This document shows positions 21,500 through 34,542 of a stretch of 64,000 nucleotides of DNA, piece after piece. The stretch's first letter is position 1. Each line of letters begins with the position of its first letter. The DNA is from Dermanyssus gallinae (Eukaryota > Arthropoda > Arachnida > Mesostigmata > Dermanyssidae): positions 186,001 through 250,000 of the forward strand of contig QVRM01002399.1 in NCBI GenBank assembly GCA_003439945.1. The letters run 5' to 3'. The notes under the pieces were generated by a model. It ran no database searches and was not told the DNA's origin. It saw nothing but the letters and a program-made list of their open reading frames with translations. A program made the position numbers and the translations under genes.

Positions 21500-23680
21500 T
21501 CTATGTAATCAAAGCAGAACAATTGTATCTCAAGCAACAACGAATGCAATCGCCTGAATTCGACAGCTCTATTCAAGTCCCTGAGCGAGGCCAATTGTAA
21601 GGAATAAGCGTACCTTTAACAAAGAAGGCGTCCGAACTCGGTTAGAGCTGTTTGCTACCTGCTAGCAGCGAATCGGCAGCGGTGCAATGATAGGGAGAAC
21701 TACGGGCCGGCAATCAGGTAGAAACAAATGGATACATGGATGTATGGACGGACGGACGGACAGACAGACATACAGACAGACATACGTTGTCCCTTAGCCA
21801 TCTTGGAGGCGTCTGTGTATTTGTCTGCGTCACGTCTGAGTCCGCGTCGTCCCCGTGGCCATTTTTGTCCTCTCGCCTTCGTACGAGCGTATAGTTGTGT
21901 CTGGCCGAGGTCTCTTCGTTTCCGCTAGCGTGAGTCAAGCGCCACACCAGCTGAGAACATTTGGGGCTGGTGACGGAGTTGGGGTGGGGGGGGGGGGGCA
22001 CAGACAGCCACAGATCTCAGAGAGAGGCGCCTTTTGAGGTAGACTGATGTTCCGTGCCGAGCCATAGCAAGCGGTCACAGTAGATCGCGCGATTGGTCCT
22101 CGTGGGGAGCGGGGCCGCCATCCAGCCAGCCAGCCCGCCAGCGACCGATTTCGTCGGCAGCAGACAAAACTGGAGAGGTGTGTGGTCTCTGCGATAAGCA
22201 GCAGACGAGTGTCTCCCCATTTGTCTCCCTCGCTTGCTCTCGCCTGCTTGCCTGCCTGCTCTCGATCTTGTGCGTGTCCTCGGCGCTTGAGAAGAGGGCC
22301 ACATGACGACGACGACGAGGTACTCGCAGGAAAAGATTGGTGTTCCTTACTTGTGATTGAATCGATTGCCGTGCGGCGATCACGGCGCTGCTTGCTACTA
22401 AGGTCTCGGTCGCTTCACTGTCTCTCTCGTCGAACCGGCGACAGCCGTGAGATTTCGGCAAGGTTTTCCCCCGGTGCGGAGTCGCTACCGTCGCCGCCAC
22501 CACCACCATCGCCGCTGTCGCCGTGGTCGTGCCAGTAATGGCGATGGCGCTGCTACCGGGGGTGCTGTTTCGTCGGAATGGGCGTTGTGTGTCGTGTTCT
22601 CGCTCTCGTACCTAAAGGGTTTCCCGCCTTGACCACTATTATATCACTTGGTGCGGCTTCGTCCATGGACAACGTACACGGCGCTTGTGCAAGAACGCTG
22701 TATGAAATAGGTCGTATACATATGTATGCATATATACGTGTGCGTGTGTGTGTATGCATGTATGTATGTATGTAGTAGGTATGCGGGGAATAGCGATATC
22801 TGTTCAGAGAATCTATTAGTTGTGGTCATTGGACGGTCATGCGGCCCTGCGGCAGCTCTCGGTTCGGATTCCTGCAACGGGTTGTACGTGATGTCCACCA
22901 TCCGCTAGTAGGCTTAGCAGCAGTAGAGAAGCACTAGTGGTACAAGTAGTAGCTCTAGTAGTAGTAGTAGTAGCAAGCAAGTGGCCCTATACGGCCGGTC
23001 GACGGGAAGACGAGGTCTTGCCTGGACTAGGTAATTACGCTGACTCGTTTCAAGGATGCCATGCCAGATTGGGCTGGATAGTCACGCGATACAGGGACGA
23101 CGCAGACGTTGGACAGGGTCGCTCTCGAAACGCGTGAGAAGAACCAACTGGTCCACGAAGACCAGTCGTAGCCTATATTATGTCTGCCGTGTGCTGGGGA
23201 CAGCTCTCAACGAGCGAAGGGAAAGCGGGAGGGGTGACGCGGATATGACGGGATGGCGGTTGGACCCCGCGCGCAACTCCTGCTACGGTTAACTCTGCGC
23301 TGTGTTGTTGACGAAGAAGAAGAGGAAGAAGTTAAACAGCGAATTTTCTGTGCAGTTTATTTTTGCTGCGTCCTTGGACATATCTGCAACTGTCTGGCGC
23401 AACGCCGCTTTTGTCCTTGGCGAGCCTGGAGCTCCTGGAGAAGTCGTCCTGCGTTCGCAAGGCGCGTTCACGTTTGTGAATTCGCTATTATTGGCCACTC
23501 GACATTGCTCCGAGGATTCCGAGAAGTCAAGTCATTCCGTCCGATTTAGCCCGTATAGAATTGGCCGTACCCGCGCTGGGTCGCTAGCCAGCCAACTCGT
23601 TTACCGCCGTATGAGGTGCCGGCATCTCGTTCCGGCCATCAGCACTCCAAAATCACAGGAGTAAACAAAACATATATGCT
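21500..23680. other. GC-richer intergenic stretch with simple repeats
   Basis: It contains GGAC/GACA repeats at 21745-21785, a G13 run at 21986-21998, CCAGC/GCCT patches at 22115-22260, a CGA run at 22304-22318, CCG/CAC triplets at 22490-22525, (GTAT)n at 22750-22775 and a TAG run at 22950-22975. Frames of 60-145 codons on both strands overlap one another without recognised domains. Base composition would allow a promoter or exon, but I cannot support one. Confidence 0.5.
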
Positions 23681-26450
23681 TCCAACGCTGTGCTCGTACA
23701 AAGATATGACCTCGCATATGAGAGGAATATCATCCAAAAATCCGTGCTTACGTGTGTATCACTGTGATTCACTGTGGGCAATTGTTTCAAATTCTGCTTC
23801 AATAGGAGAGGGAGGAATTTTTTGCAAATCTGTTGGAGTTTCTAGGACACACAGACGTGTGGCCGTTAGACTTTGCATGTCTGAAACCGCCTATTGACAA
23901 TCTAGTTGCGTTGTAGAATCCAAAAATAAACGCGCACTTGGTATTACCTGAATGCAAGGTCAAATTCAAACATGGAGATAGCCTTTTCTGCAAAATGTTC
24001 TTAATTGTTGAAAATGTGTTATTATGAAAAATAAATGATTAATTACTGAGCACAAATAAATTTGCCGTCAGGAAAAAACAGTCTTATAAAAAAGTTGATT
24101 ATCTACAACCCATGTGCTTAAAGACAGAAAAACGGCCTCGAACACACCCGAAACTGCCAAATAAAAACGCAACTGATCATTCATTTTGTATTTACATAAC
24201 CTATTAAAAGGTCATCATAAATTTAGGCGATCGAGGACAAAAGGTGCATTTTGTGACCATGAACGAGGCTCTGATCACTTCAACTCTGCTCTTATGAAGG
24301 GTTCCTCGTAAGCCGTTTTGCTCTTGGTTGTACTTGTCTAAAGGAAAATTTTAATACTTGAAAAGAGTCATAGATCATTTTTAAAATTACAATTTTGCGC
24401 TTGATTATCATTAATTGGCAATGGTTTCAATTTCGTAGGTAATATACCGCTTGCGGTTAGGTAGATCCGTCGGCCAAACGGGAAAGCTGCTTTTCGAGGT
24501 TGATATGCTGCTTTCCGTGCCACGATGCCGTCAGTCTCCAATCTTCCACACACTAGACACTATAGGAATATCTAGCTTGTCCCACATTAGCCAAACAACA
24601 ACATTTGCGTAAAAATGGCGCCACGAATTTGTAAACGCGTAAAGCTACCAAATTGTGTTTGAAAGGTTTGTGTTTAACGTTAAGGCGGGACTGTGAACAG
24701 TGTGCTGCAACTAAATTGCATGCATTGTTATTGCTACTGTTTCGATGCCTACATAAGTTGTTGCCTGGGAATGTATTGTATATGCGTATATTATGGGGGT
24801 GGACCTGTTAAACTAGGGCGAAATCTTCTTGATGCTACCGTCGCATATAATTGTATCAAGAGGGCCGTAGACATTTATCCATCAGTAAAGGTCAGTGACA
24901 GAAAAGTGCCGTTACGATGCAGTGGTGTTCACTCTCCTTTATATGTGGTGCTTTTTTTCAGACGACAATTGTCATAGCGCATAATATTATGACCGCCACA
25001 CATGCAGCTTGCTTGCCTACGAGAACATCGTACATGATCGAACTTTTACGCAGAATTACTAATCAGCTCGTTGGTGGTCGATGCTGCGCGCTGTGAGTTT
25101 TGTTGACAAACTGCATTAAGCATCGTAAAGCCGTGAAGGTATCCAGTCTTCATACACAATATTTCTGGTGAAATGTGCTTGATACGGCACCACCTGTATA
25201 TTCTTGCGGAACATACTGGCTGCTTGAACAAGTAGAAGTCTGTAAGTGCAACAAAAGACGAATATTACTGTCGTCTTCTTTTATGATCGAGCTACATCAG
25301 ATCAATGCGCTGTTTTGTTATTGAGTACAATTGTTCGCTCTGGCGCTTGCAATTGTCAAATGCGCACGTACTGAATGTACTTAACTATTTGTTATATAAA
25401 TTTTAAAGCACAATTAAATAATTTTCGACTAAGTCTGACTAATAATATCATATGTATTAAGTCCTACATCATAGCATTCAATAACCCAACAAGCTCTTCT
25501 AGCTTGCTACTTGAATATACAATACGTGCTGATAGTTTAAAAAGCCAGTTATTTGACCGTGGAACATGAATACAAACAAGCATACCATTTTAACATAAAA
25601 AGGCGTGTTAAAAATGAGTTAACTGATCGGTCTGCTTTCTTGTTGTGACTGTCCCATCGGAGGTACTTTTGGCACCTGACTGGCAGCATCTTAATGCGAC
25701 AGGGTGAATATTATTCCTCCAAGTTCCTCCAAATACACCCTATGTTTACTAATTTGTATGCAATAATTGTCTTCCCTAGTTACGATTGTGCATACGTTTT
25801 GCAGCGGCGGAAGGACCCAACCGCACTGTGGCATCGTATATTTGGGTTTTATCAAGATATTCGCGTATACGTATTAACTAAGTAAATGGTAAAGAAAACT
25901 GACGCCTTAAAGTGTGACAGCGGGGCTGACGTATGTTAAATTCCTTAACGCGGTTAACTAATCGATTTAAGACTTCCATAGTGGGGGGAGGAGGGGGAGA
26001 TACGGTTACCTATAAATTACAGTGGATACGCACGTGGTCACATGCGGGTGTGTTTGTTGCAACTACAGTCTTACAGCCACCTTGACAACAGGCAGAATGA
26101 CGACTAAGTGCGAGTCGACGAACCCACAATTTGAAATAGAACACGAAATAATTTACACAGGTCCCACTACTGTCCACAGAAGAGGTTTTTTTCTATACTC
26201 TGCCTCCCGGATGGCGTCCGACATGAAGATGTTGCCATTGTCTCAGAAGTTGACGGCGTTCGCCTCAAGCCATCAACGTCTGTGAGCCGTCGGGGAATTT
26301 TCGTTTTATTCAATTTGGCTTTGATTTGATGACTACAATAGACGGATGACGACGTCGTTCGACAGGCACTTTGCTCGTGAGTTCTTCGGCGCTGGCCTGG
26401 CTGGTCACCTCGACAGTCGTACCAACCATAAGAAAACGTCATATACATAC
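23680..26450. other. Unassigned AT-rich sequence
   Basis: No recognisable gene or repeat; open frames are below 100 codons with no motif. Confidence 0.4.
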
Positions 26451-26464
26451 AGCGACAAAGCCGA

Positions 26465-26600
26465 CGATAACAGGAACAGCAACAACAGAACCACCATCGC
26501 CACTAACAACAGTCAACGACAACAATGACAACAATAGCCACGAAAATAGCGTCGTCAACAGCAGCAGCAGCAGCAACGACTAGCGATAACGTCAACGGCG
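26465..26600 (+). repeat. Short CAA/CAG triplet patch
   Basis: Imperfect (ACA)n and (GCA)n runs, with CAG at 26560-26573. It is a small version of the larger islands. Confidence 0.7.
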
Positions 26601-26894
26601 GCAAATGGGGGACCCGCGCTGACCAGATACGAGCGAACTGAAGTATCTCCACAAGTGACACCGACAACTTGAACAACAGCGCGAAAGAAGATCGAAGCAA
26701 AACAGAGACGCACCGTGTCACACAGCGAAGCCGCCAGTACTGCCAGGAGACAGAAATGGGAGAATGTCTCGAAAAGTTGATGAACGAAATGCAAAACCGC
26801 AAATGAAGGTGGGGTGGACTTTATGATCGATTTGTCAGCATTTAGTGTTTCGTCTACCTCGCGCTTCAGGTAGCAGACAGCAGCTGTTGTGACC

Positions 26895-26990
26895 TGTCGT
26901 AATACACCGATGGTTGGCCATTTGACCAAGCGCCATGCAAGCAAACCTTTGATGTGGCTCGTGCCAGTCGACCTACAACGGCCTTTGAGC
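26895..26990 (-). repeat. Dispersed repeat R, copy 1
   Basis: On the reverse strand it reads as GTSHIKGLLAWRLVKWPT, and the block at 45405-45490 reads as RTEHIDGMFAWRVAKYSH. The DNA of the two blocks is alignable (shared GCATGGCG core, then TGGCCAA). The family is unnamed; a SINE body or a LINE tail are both possible. Confidence 0.45.
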
Positions 26991-26999
26991 GAGTGGAAG

Positions 27000-27430
27000 C
27001 GCTCTCCTTTGTTTGACGGGTTAAGTGAAGTCGATGAAGGGTTTAGATAAACCACAATCTCTTAGTTGATTCTCGTTATGTTGTTGTTACGTTCATCAAA
27101 CTTCGAGTCAATAGGTGAAAATATACTGGTCGTTGTGTCAAGAACAGGCGTCACAAACATTGACCTTGTGCTTCTCCTATTAGTTATTCCCTCCTACGTC
27201 AGGAGGGCAGTACATACGTTTAGGGAGGACAAATGATTTCTAACGGCGTATGTACCCTGTCGAGATTTATTGGGATAAAACAGTTTAGATGAAACCTTTA
27301 TCGGTATCGAGAAGACTAAAATTAAGACTTGCCATTACGTAGATACCTAGGCTAAGTGTAAACGTCTGAGACGGTAGGTATAGTCATTTTTTATTAATAA
27401 TCAAGTTCACTGTGCTTTAGAACAACGCAG
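27000..27430. other. Unassigned sequence
   Basis: Nothing recognised. Confidence 0.4.
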
Positions 27431-28000
27431 TTGGCAGATGAGTATAGAAATTTAATTGCGCCAGGAAGTTTTTTTAATTGGGAAGAGAGGATGTTAAAAT
27501 TTCTACTAGTAACAAAACAAAAGGAAGTGCAAAGTAAGCTGAGATTTAGTGTAAGGGTTCAAAATGTCTCAAATAAAAGATGGGTTAAACAAATGCAGCT
27601 GGTGAAGGCGGCACTTAGTATCAACACGAAGTGGAATCGCAGAGTAGAGTGCACAGCTAGGGAGATTGGGTACAATAGTCAGCAATGGGAAAGAGTGAGG
27701 GTATTGGATAAAATTGTGAAATTAGTGTAAACAAGTTATATACGGGCAAATGGAAATTGGTGATGGGTTCCAGATCGAGTTTGGAAGGTATATATGGAGA
27801 GGAAAAGTGGGAAAAGGGCGGGGTAGAATGAATTTACGATAATGCAAGAGCGAGTGGGCTATTAGCAGATGCCAGGGCAGGGATACAACAAGCTAAATAT
27901 AGGGAGGCGGAGGGTAAAGAATATCGAGCTTGTGTGTTAGGTAATGAGTCTGTCGAACATATTGTAAAATAATGTACAACCTTGGGAAGCGCAGAGATAT
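27431..28000 (+). pseudogene. LINE C-terminal relic
   Basis: A frame of 99 codons (27431-27730) rich in Lys, Arg and Val is followed, after frameshifts, by a Lys/Glu-rich segment and CVLGNESVEHIVK at about 27932-27970. The latter resembles the terminal 'C--C--EEE-+EH+L-EC' zinc motif of LINE polyproteins, with the first cysteine of the pair replaced and the final one shifted out of frame. This would be the nucleic-acid-binding tail after the RT thumb. I cannot assign a clade, and the first 99 codons on their own show no known domain. Confidence 0.4.
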
Positions 28001-28520
28001 AGACCTGTCGGATGCCCTAGATTTACAACTAAATGTTAAAAAGAACCAATTCAATATTACAAAAAAGAGGTTGTCTCAATTAAAGGCAAATACTCAGTAG
28101 GTATTGGAGTATGCATTGATGATATGAATGCAACACTATTAAACACAATCTTTTGTACAAAGTAAACATGGTGTAACATTTTTCACTTAAAAATTAGGTA
28201 CGCACTGAGCGAGGTGATGTAAACTGATGTTTCATATGGTCCGTCACGTGGTCTCGTATCATTTACTTTGCAAAAGTTAGGAGACCTTTATAGGCTAGAC
28301 TAAAACGTATTAAATCCGAAAAGGTTATCGAATTCTTGGAATGCGCTGTGTTAGATGTGTCACCCGAACGATTGTGCTCAAGTGTTTGGCAGCTTTGACA
28401 GACTAGTGACGTCCTCAGTAAAATTCGTATTTGAATCATATTTAGAGAAACTATGCTCATAGGTAATTTTTTACTAGCTGTATAGACAACTATAGATATA
28501 GTAAAAATGTATCAAGCATC
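28000..28520. other. Unassigned AT-rich sequence
   Basis: Nothing recognised. Confidence 0.4.
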
Positions 28521-28522
28521 TG

Positions 28523-28638
<116 letters not shown>

Positions 28639-28739
28639 TAAATAAACAAATTTATTTTGCAGACGTTTTCCAAAGGTATTTTCCATGCCAATGGTATTTT
28701 TATTTATGTTGCTTTGTGGTAGCTATATCAGTGTGGAAT

Positions 28740-28870
28740 TTTTAGTGTGGCGGCGTAGTCTAGGGGACTAGTGCTCTAGTCATGGTTGTCATCTACCGGG
28801 GTGTCGCCGGGTCGATCTCTATAGTTGATCGAATTTTTTTGAGCCATGTTCATTGAGAATAGATAATAAA
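28740..28870 (+). repeat. tRNA-derived SINE-like element
   Basis: The A-box-like GTAGTCTAGGGGAC lies near 28753 and the B-box-like GGGTCGATCTC at about 28808-28818, roughly 50 bases apart on the forward strand as in tRNA-type Pol III promoters. The flanking acceptor-stem halves do not pair, so it is not a tRNA gene. The body after 28820 is unrecognised. Confidence 0.45.
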
Positions 28871-29680
28871 CCATACTGCTAAGAGCCCGCGGCCATGCTG
28901 CTACAAGGACTGTTGGGAAAACCCTAGATATGTCAACATTTCCGGCCCTTGGTGAATTGAAGATATGCCTCAGAATTAATTCCAAGTTTGGAGAGAACGG
29001 AAGATGGCCTGGATTTGAAAACAACCTTTTTAGAAAATGTTTTTTTTTTAATTCTAGCTATATCACCTGCTTGAATGCATTCTGTAATATGGATTTAATT
29101 TGTTCAAAGTAATATTTTTTACCACTGCGCCTCGATCTCTGGTTTAAAAACATAATTGATACATTTATTTTTGTCATTGAGTTACACAGGAATTTCCAAC
29201 GCCGACTCGACTTGGTTACGGCAGAAAAGCGAATTCCAGCTTCGTCAAATAACTCATTGTGTTTTTTTTCTTATTGGGGCCAATGTTTCGAAAGCGACTG
29301 GGTAAACAACGATATTTGTTGTCTTCGTTGCCCGGTATATTACCTCTCTCAGTACTGAAAGCTTTGAAAACCCACTGGCGCTCCTCTTGCAAGTAATAGC
29401 ATGCTCGCCCCGGTAGGTTACATCTAACACAACTATGTGCAAAGCAGCCTAATTTTCCTAAACGCAGACCGGATATGATGCGGGTGTGGTATTGACGAAC
29501 ATCGCCCCAACAGCGGTGACGAAATGGCCTGAAGTCATTCACTGCTCATCATTCACTGCTTCTGGGTCGCCTTAACTAATTGCAAGTCCAAAGCCAATTG
29601 TAATACAATGCAAGCACATGGCCCTACTTATCTTCGTAGTAACGGCAAACTTGTTAACCTTGAGCGATAAAGCTTGGATT
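28870..29680. other. Unassigned sequence
   Basis: A reverse-strand frame of 108 codons at 29216-29542 contains several cysteines (CFAHSCVRCNLPGRAC) but fits no zinc-knuckle spacing I know. Nothing else is seen. Confidence 0.35.
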
Positions 29681-30800
29681 GGCATGCGGTGGTGCGGTTC
29701 CTGGCATTAGGGTGTCGGCGTTTTTAAGACACCCAAGATGGCCAGAAACAGCAATGTGCGAAGGCATACTAATTCCCATTTCCGAGAGGACGTCACTGGC
29801 GAAGCCGGAATCAAAAAGTTTTCCGAAGCTAGAGCGTTTAGGATATCCTGAAGGTTACTTTGCAAGCTTTCGTCAAACAATTAAAGCAGGTCTGGTCTGG
29901 CATAGACTCGTGAGAAATATACTCGGGGAAGGTGAGAGCAAACAGGCTTAAGCAGGTAGTCTCGTCTAAGTGTGTTAAAGACGTTTTGAAGTCTAGTGTG
30001 GCGATTTTTTGACTTCCTTGATGACCTAGTCTAGGACACTTCTGTTGTGGTTAGCGAATGACCTTGTTGCTAGGCCGCTTCCGCACCTCCCCTAATTAGA
30101 CAGCCAAGCTGGTACGGAGAGATCAATACGACGATGTCCGGCATGCTATTCCTGATGATCCTTCCGACTAAGCAGCGCAGTGTCCAGGCCAACGGCAATG
30201 TGTCTAATGTCTCCGTGTTGTTTGGCGCAAGGCAATAAGCGAGGCGCCGTAGAAGCCAGAGAGTACGAACTCAGGCAGCTTTCCATTAGTAACAAAATTG
30301 ACGAAGCGTACTAGGCTAAGGAGCAGTTGGGTTTCCTCGCCGTCTCTGCCGATAAGATTTTTAAACAACGAAGTCGAAAGCCGTTGGGGGCCACGGCCCA
30401 AGCTGTTGAGAAAGCTTCGGATGTTGTTGATGACATCGATGGCAGACACGTGGGTCTCATGGGTCTGTCCTGCAGATACCAAATGCGCGGGGGAAAGATA
30501 AATCAGGTGGACTTGGAGGGTGTTTGCCCCAGAGCGCCAGCCTTGTTTCGCCGATAGCGGCGCTACTATGTCGGTGGACACAAGACAGAGACATGTTGTC
30601 GCAAATACCCCGAGGTAAACAGAAAAACATCTTAGATACGCTCTCGACTTTAGACGTCACGAGGATGACATCATGGAGACCTGTGTCGGTGTGCAGCAGT
30701 GCTTACACCTCGGAACGTCGCTTTTGCGTCTGTTGGCAGGAAGAACAGCCAGCCTGCAAATGTCGTCTCGTTACATTACTGCGAGACCGACGTTGACTTC
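29680..30800 (-). mobile_element. LINE-B relic: linker, RT fingers and part of palm
   Basis: Reverse-strand translation, from high to low coordinate, gives HPPSPPDLSFPRAFG (the proline-rich 'KHPPPPPD' before the RT), then after a frameshift near 30500 VSAIDVINNIRSF, GPQRLSTSLFKNLIG, FVNFVTNGKLPEFVLSGFYG and ASLIALRQTT. The last fits 'FFGA-LIALRKK-GGIRPIAVG'. Further down there are an IVVLISPYQLGCLIRGGAEAA block and FNTLRRDYLLKPV near 29.98-30.17 kb. The order is that of a non-LTR RT family with 'QLG-G--GGAEAA'. Motif B and the YxDD box are not readable. It belongs to the same family as the copy at 62.8-64.0 kb. Many stops make it dead. Confidence 0.65.
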
Positions 30801-31330
30801 AATGCGGTGTCGTACGAGACGGCTGGGGAGGTCGTTCTCGTTGTGTGATCAATTTTGGATGGATGCAAATCAGACAAACTTAGAGTCAAAGCAGACTCCA
30901 GTAAGGTTGCGTGGGGTTGTGGAGCTGGCCCAACGAGTTCGACTTGAAGGGAACGCCAGGAAGAACGCACAAGAATGCTAATGTGTATTATAATGGTGTC
31001 GATAATGGACAGTATGACCTTTTCGGCCATTTTGAAGGTCATTTTACCTTGACGCCCTAGGTGGAACAAGGACGTCCGGGACGGGCTCCTAAACATTCGT
31101 AGATTGATTTTAAAGCGGATGTACTGATCGTGAAGGGACCGCAGCCCTATTTTGCACAACCGCCAAGAAAAACCGTTTGGAAAAAGAAGCCTATGGCTGG
31201 TTGTCGCTTACAAGTGAGCAAATTTTACCGTGAAAGCGGAGTTGTGTTGCTAGATGCGTATTGGAGTGATCTCCTAAGCTGTTTTCTTTTTTAACGGTTC
31301 TAGTTATCTTTCTTCACGGCAACGAACCGC
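30800..31330. other. Unassigned sequence
   Basis: Possibly the 5' continuation of the reverse-strand LINE-B relic, but no motif is readable. Confidence 0.35.
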
Positions 31331-31332
31331 TT

Positions 31333-31816
31333 TATGTACCTGCTAGCGGGTTGCAGACCGGTAGTGGAAACAATCAGAGTCAGGCCTAAGTCACCTATTA
31401 CAGAACCACTTCAGCAATTTTTGTTCGAGTGGCAGAGAAACTTTGCACTTTCTCGCCCGGTGGGACGGTCGCTGAAGTGTTCAAATAATGACGATTGTAT
31501 TGTAGTTATGTACCATCTTGAAGTAGCAAAGTTATTGCGAAATAAGCAATACGTATGTAGTTATTTTTCATCTAAACGAACTGATCAAGGTCCTAAAGAA
31601 GTAGTAGCACTAAAACATGTCGCATTGGCCAGCAATGATTTTCCCGCAAGTTGTTTAACGCAAAAAAGATCTTGCACATTTGTTACAAGAGCTCGCACCA
31701 GCAAGCCAGCAGGCTTGTATCTAAGCAAAGTGACGCATACGGGAGGGCTAGCGTACAACTTACGCAGCAGTTCAGAGCCCCGAAACACCAACACTGGCCT
31801 CTACACAACTTACTGA
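31333..31816 (+). mobile_element. LINE-A 3' fragment
   Basis: One open frame of 160 codons begins MYLLAGCRPVVETIRVR and continues PLQQFLFEWQ. The first 110 bp match 5985-6095 closely at the DNA level. A second block (about 31493-31555) matches 6226-6290, but the intervening TRYIVHG part found in other copies is missing, so an internal deletion is likely. The remaining codons to 31816 are not recognised. Confidence 0.55.
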
Positions 31817-31819
31817 TAA

Positions 31820-32500
31820 ACTTATAAAAAGATTTGATTGCTAATTATACGGCTTGATCAATCATTCTAAACCCTGTCAGTTGAAATCACACTAATGCCG
31901 AATTAAAAAAGGTGCACACATTTTCGCTGCAAATACTTGCTTACTCTTTGTGCCTATTACACTTTCCTATTTAGTAACTTATGAGCTTATTTCCTTCAAA
32001 GACCTTAAATGGCCGCACTAAACAAGTAAGTAAAAACTTAGAAGATTATCTAGGTTTGTACTACATACATTCGAATGGACTGGGTATTAATACTTACAAG
32101 GGAGGTTTTTTAGAAGGTCCTATTGAATGAACTTCATTTTATCACAATGACACTCGTGGGATACTCTTATTAATTTAAACTATTGGACGGGGAACGACAA
32201 AAGGACTCTTAAAATCCAGGGTCTCTTAGGTGCTTCATCATCGATATATTCGCACAGCTTATTTTCAGAGCCAGGAGCTTTAGTTTGACTTCTCCGAGAG
32301 GGACTGCCTTGCCTCACAAGTTGCTTTCATGGCCAGCTATATGGGCATGTCCTGTGAATCAAACAGTCAGTACTGAACACTTTTGCCGATTGTTTGCCTC
32401 TACCGTTATAATACCTAGAGGTCCCACAGAATTTTACCACGCGTGGGATCCAACAACTATAAGAATGCGAGAGATTAAGTGCCGAATTAACCGTGGAGGG
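31820..32500. other. Unassigned AT-rich sequence
   Basis: Nothing recognised. Confidence 0.4.
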
Positions 32501-32515
32501 TAATATTAGAAAGCA

Positions 32516-33600
32516 ATGTGCAGCTTGCGCTGCAACAGAGGCTGCGGTCCGGACCCCTTTCGCAATGAGCGTCTACTGGAGGCGCTCGTGCACGCCCCTT
32601 GCTGGGCCATCTTGCATAACGTATGCCCCAGAGGTGGCCGCATCCTGCCGGATTGGAATAAGGCTCCTCTTTCAGTAATGCGGAAGGGCAAAGGAAGCAC
32701 AAGATGTTCGTCCTCCTGAAGAAATATCGCTAAAAAAATTTGTTGCTGCTACAAGTTTTTATCATAGATCTGTGCGAATGAGCACTATGGAGCCTGAGCA
32801 GCTAAGAGACCACTTTTACTGTTACTGTACAGCTGTACAGCTTCCTAACTAACAATGTCCAAAGAGTTATTCCACGTGGCGCCTCTATGTATGCTGTATT
32901 TGTGGAGTTACCAGCCACTTGCTTCCGCACCAAGGGAGATAATAAATACAAGGCTAGCGAATTCAGGTGTGTCCACCTGTGTGTCAGAAAAATACCTGTA
33001 TCAATTGACAACAGACTCCCTGAGCTTGCATCGGAGTCGTCCAAGGGGATTTGACTTGAGCCCGCTAGTTTTCTCATTGCTTCTTAGTAATCTACAAAAT
33101 GTACTAAAAGTCTTAAGACAAATTATACTGACTTTAATGTATGCGGACAAATCAGCACATCAGTGCCTGGCTAGGCTTTTTGTTTATGTCTGCAAACTAG
33201 AACTGTAAATAAACCTGGGCAAGACTAAATCTATGAAGGAGGGGAAGACGTGTTGCAGCTGGCGATATCCTCCGTCTGCGCCTAAGAAGCCTCAAATACG
33301 TCGGCAGGCATTGGTTGCTCGTTCATGCACGGCTTCACCAATAAGATAAGGAGCGCTCTTGTTGCGTTTATGATGTTGTTTGGCTTTAAACCACAGCTAC
33401 TCTGAAGATGGCACTAGATCTATTTGATCTTAGGCTAGAATCAATGGCTTCCTACGTCATACAGAGTATCTGGCCGCAGTTGTCACATGGGAACATAGAA
33501 AAGCTTGACCGCACCAAGCCGGAGATACACCGCTCTTTATCGAGGACTTTAAATGGAGATTCGGCTTACCGCCAACGTCAGCATACAACGAATTAATTTG
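32516..33600 (+). pseudogene. LINE-A reverse transcriptase relic
   Basis: Blocks in order are GCGPDPFRNERLLEAL, WAILHNVCPRGGRILPDW and VMRKGKGS ('GPDGIRNE-LL', 'NKC---G-IP--W' and 'VLYKGKGD'). Then come RGFDLSPLVFSLLLSNL, which is motif B with QGD reduced to RGFD, and TLMYADKSAH at about 33128-33157, where the catalytic YADD reads YADK. NLGKTKSM follows. At 33408-33560 comes LFDLRLESMASYVIQ, IWPQLSHGNIEKLDRTKPE, the thumb region. Palm motif A is not readable. The wording matches the LINE-A copy at 56.6-58.4 kb. The sequence to about 34150 may be its tail, but I cannot prove it. Confidence 0.65.
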
Positions 33601-34500
33601 CACTTGGGAAGATCAAATAGCCAGTAATAATTCAGAATTCTTTAACATTAGTGCAATAAAGAACGGCACTTGGGAGAACGTCTCTCGCGCTATGTAGCGG
33701 TCCGATTCGGTCCGCAGGTCTTGTTGTGTTCTCTATGCATCCAACGGCTACCAGGATCCACAACCGTCATCTAGATGTGTTTAATGTTGAGTGTTCTGTT
33801 CGAAGTATTATAGGGCAGTTTGCGCGGACGTCTCCTTGATCAGTAAGTAGCCTTCCATAGTTGAAATGATCATAATTTATAATATAACGGTCTATTAAAT
33901 AACATAAAATCATCTTTATGATGACGTAAAAAGACTGTGAGCTACAATTTATCATGGCCACATATGTTTTGTGCGTACTCCTGCAAGGAGAAGGCCACCC
34001 ATCGCCAAATAGGCGGGTACTATTTAGATTTTCATACGCCTATTTGGCCACCCACCAAGCAAACAACCAATTTACGAATTCAAAACGGGATACGGCTTTT
34101 GGAGTCATGGATTGCTGGCTCGTTAGGTTATTGGGGCATGCATTAGAAAGTGTCCTAGTATTAACACTTTGTTAGTTAACGTAAAGCAGATATGTTGCTT
34201 TGGTCAAAAAGTGAACTAGGAAAACAACTAGGAACAACATCAGCTGATATATAATTTACCTAATAGAGTTAAAATTAATTTAGAGTTAAATTAGTATTTT
34301 AGTACAGATACAAGATTTCAATAATAGCTATCAATGCCAATAGCATCTCGGCGAACAGTGTTGGATAGAGCTAAGTATAATTTCAATATTGGTCACAATT
34401 ATCCAGTTTTTTTTAGGTATAAATTATTTTCTTGTCGTGAGCATAGTTGAGCATAGTTACCACACTCGGTAGATATGCCTAATATCTCTCCTCTTCCCTT
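33600..34500. other. Unassigned sequence, possible LINE-A tail
   Basis: Frames at 33937-34175 lack a recognisable motif. No other feature. Confidence 0.35.
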
Positions 34501-34501
34501 T

Positions 34502-34502
<1 letters not shown>

Positions 34503-34539
<37 letters not shown>
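34503..34539. repeat. (TA)n microsatellite
   Basis: A nearly pure TA tract of about 37 bp. Confidence 0.95.

Positions 34540-34542
<3 letters not shown>

Noticed and set aside
23245..23670. Short GEPGAPGE stretch suggesting a collagen-like protein
   Set aside because: Only two G-x-y triplets, no extended repeat and no supporting sequence around it.
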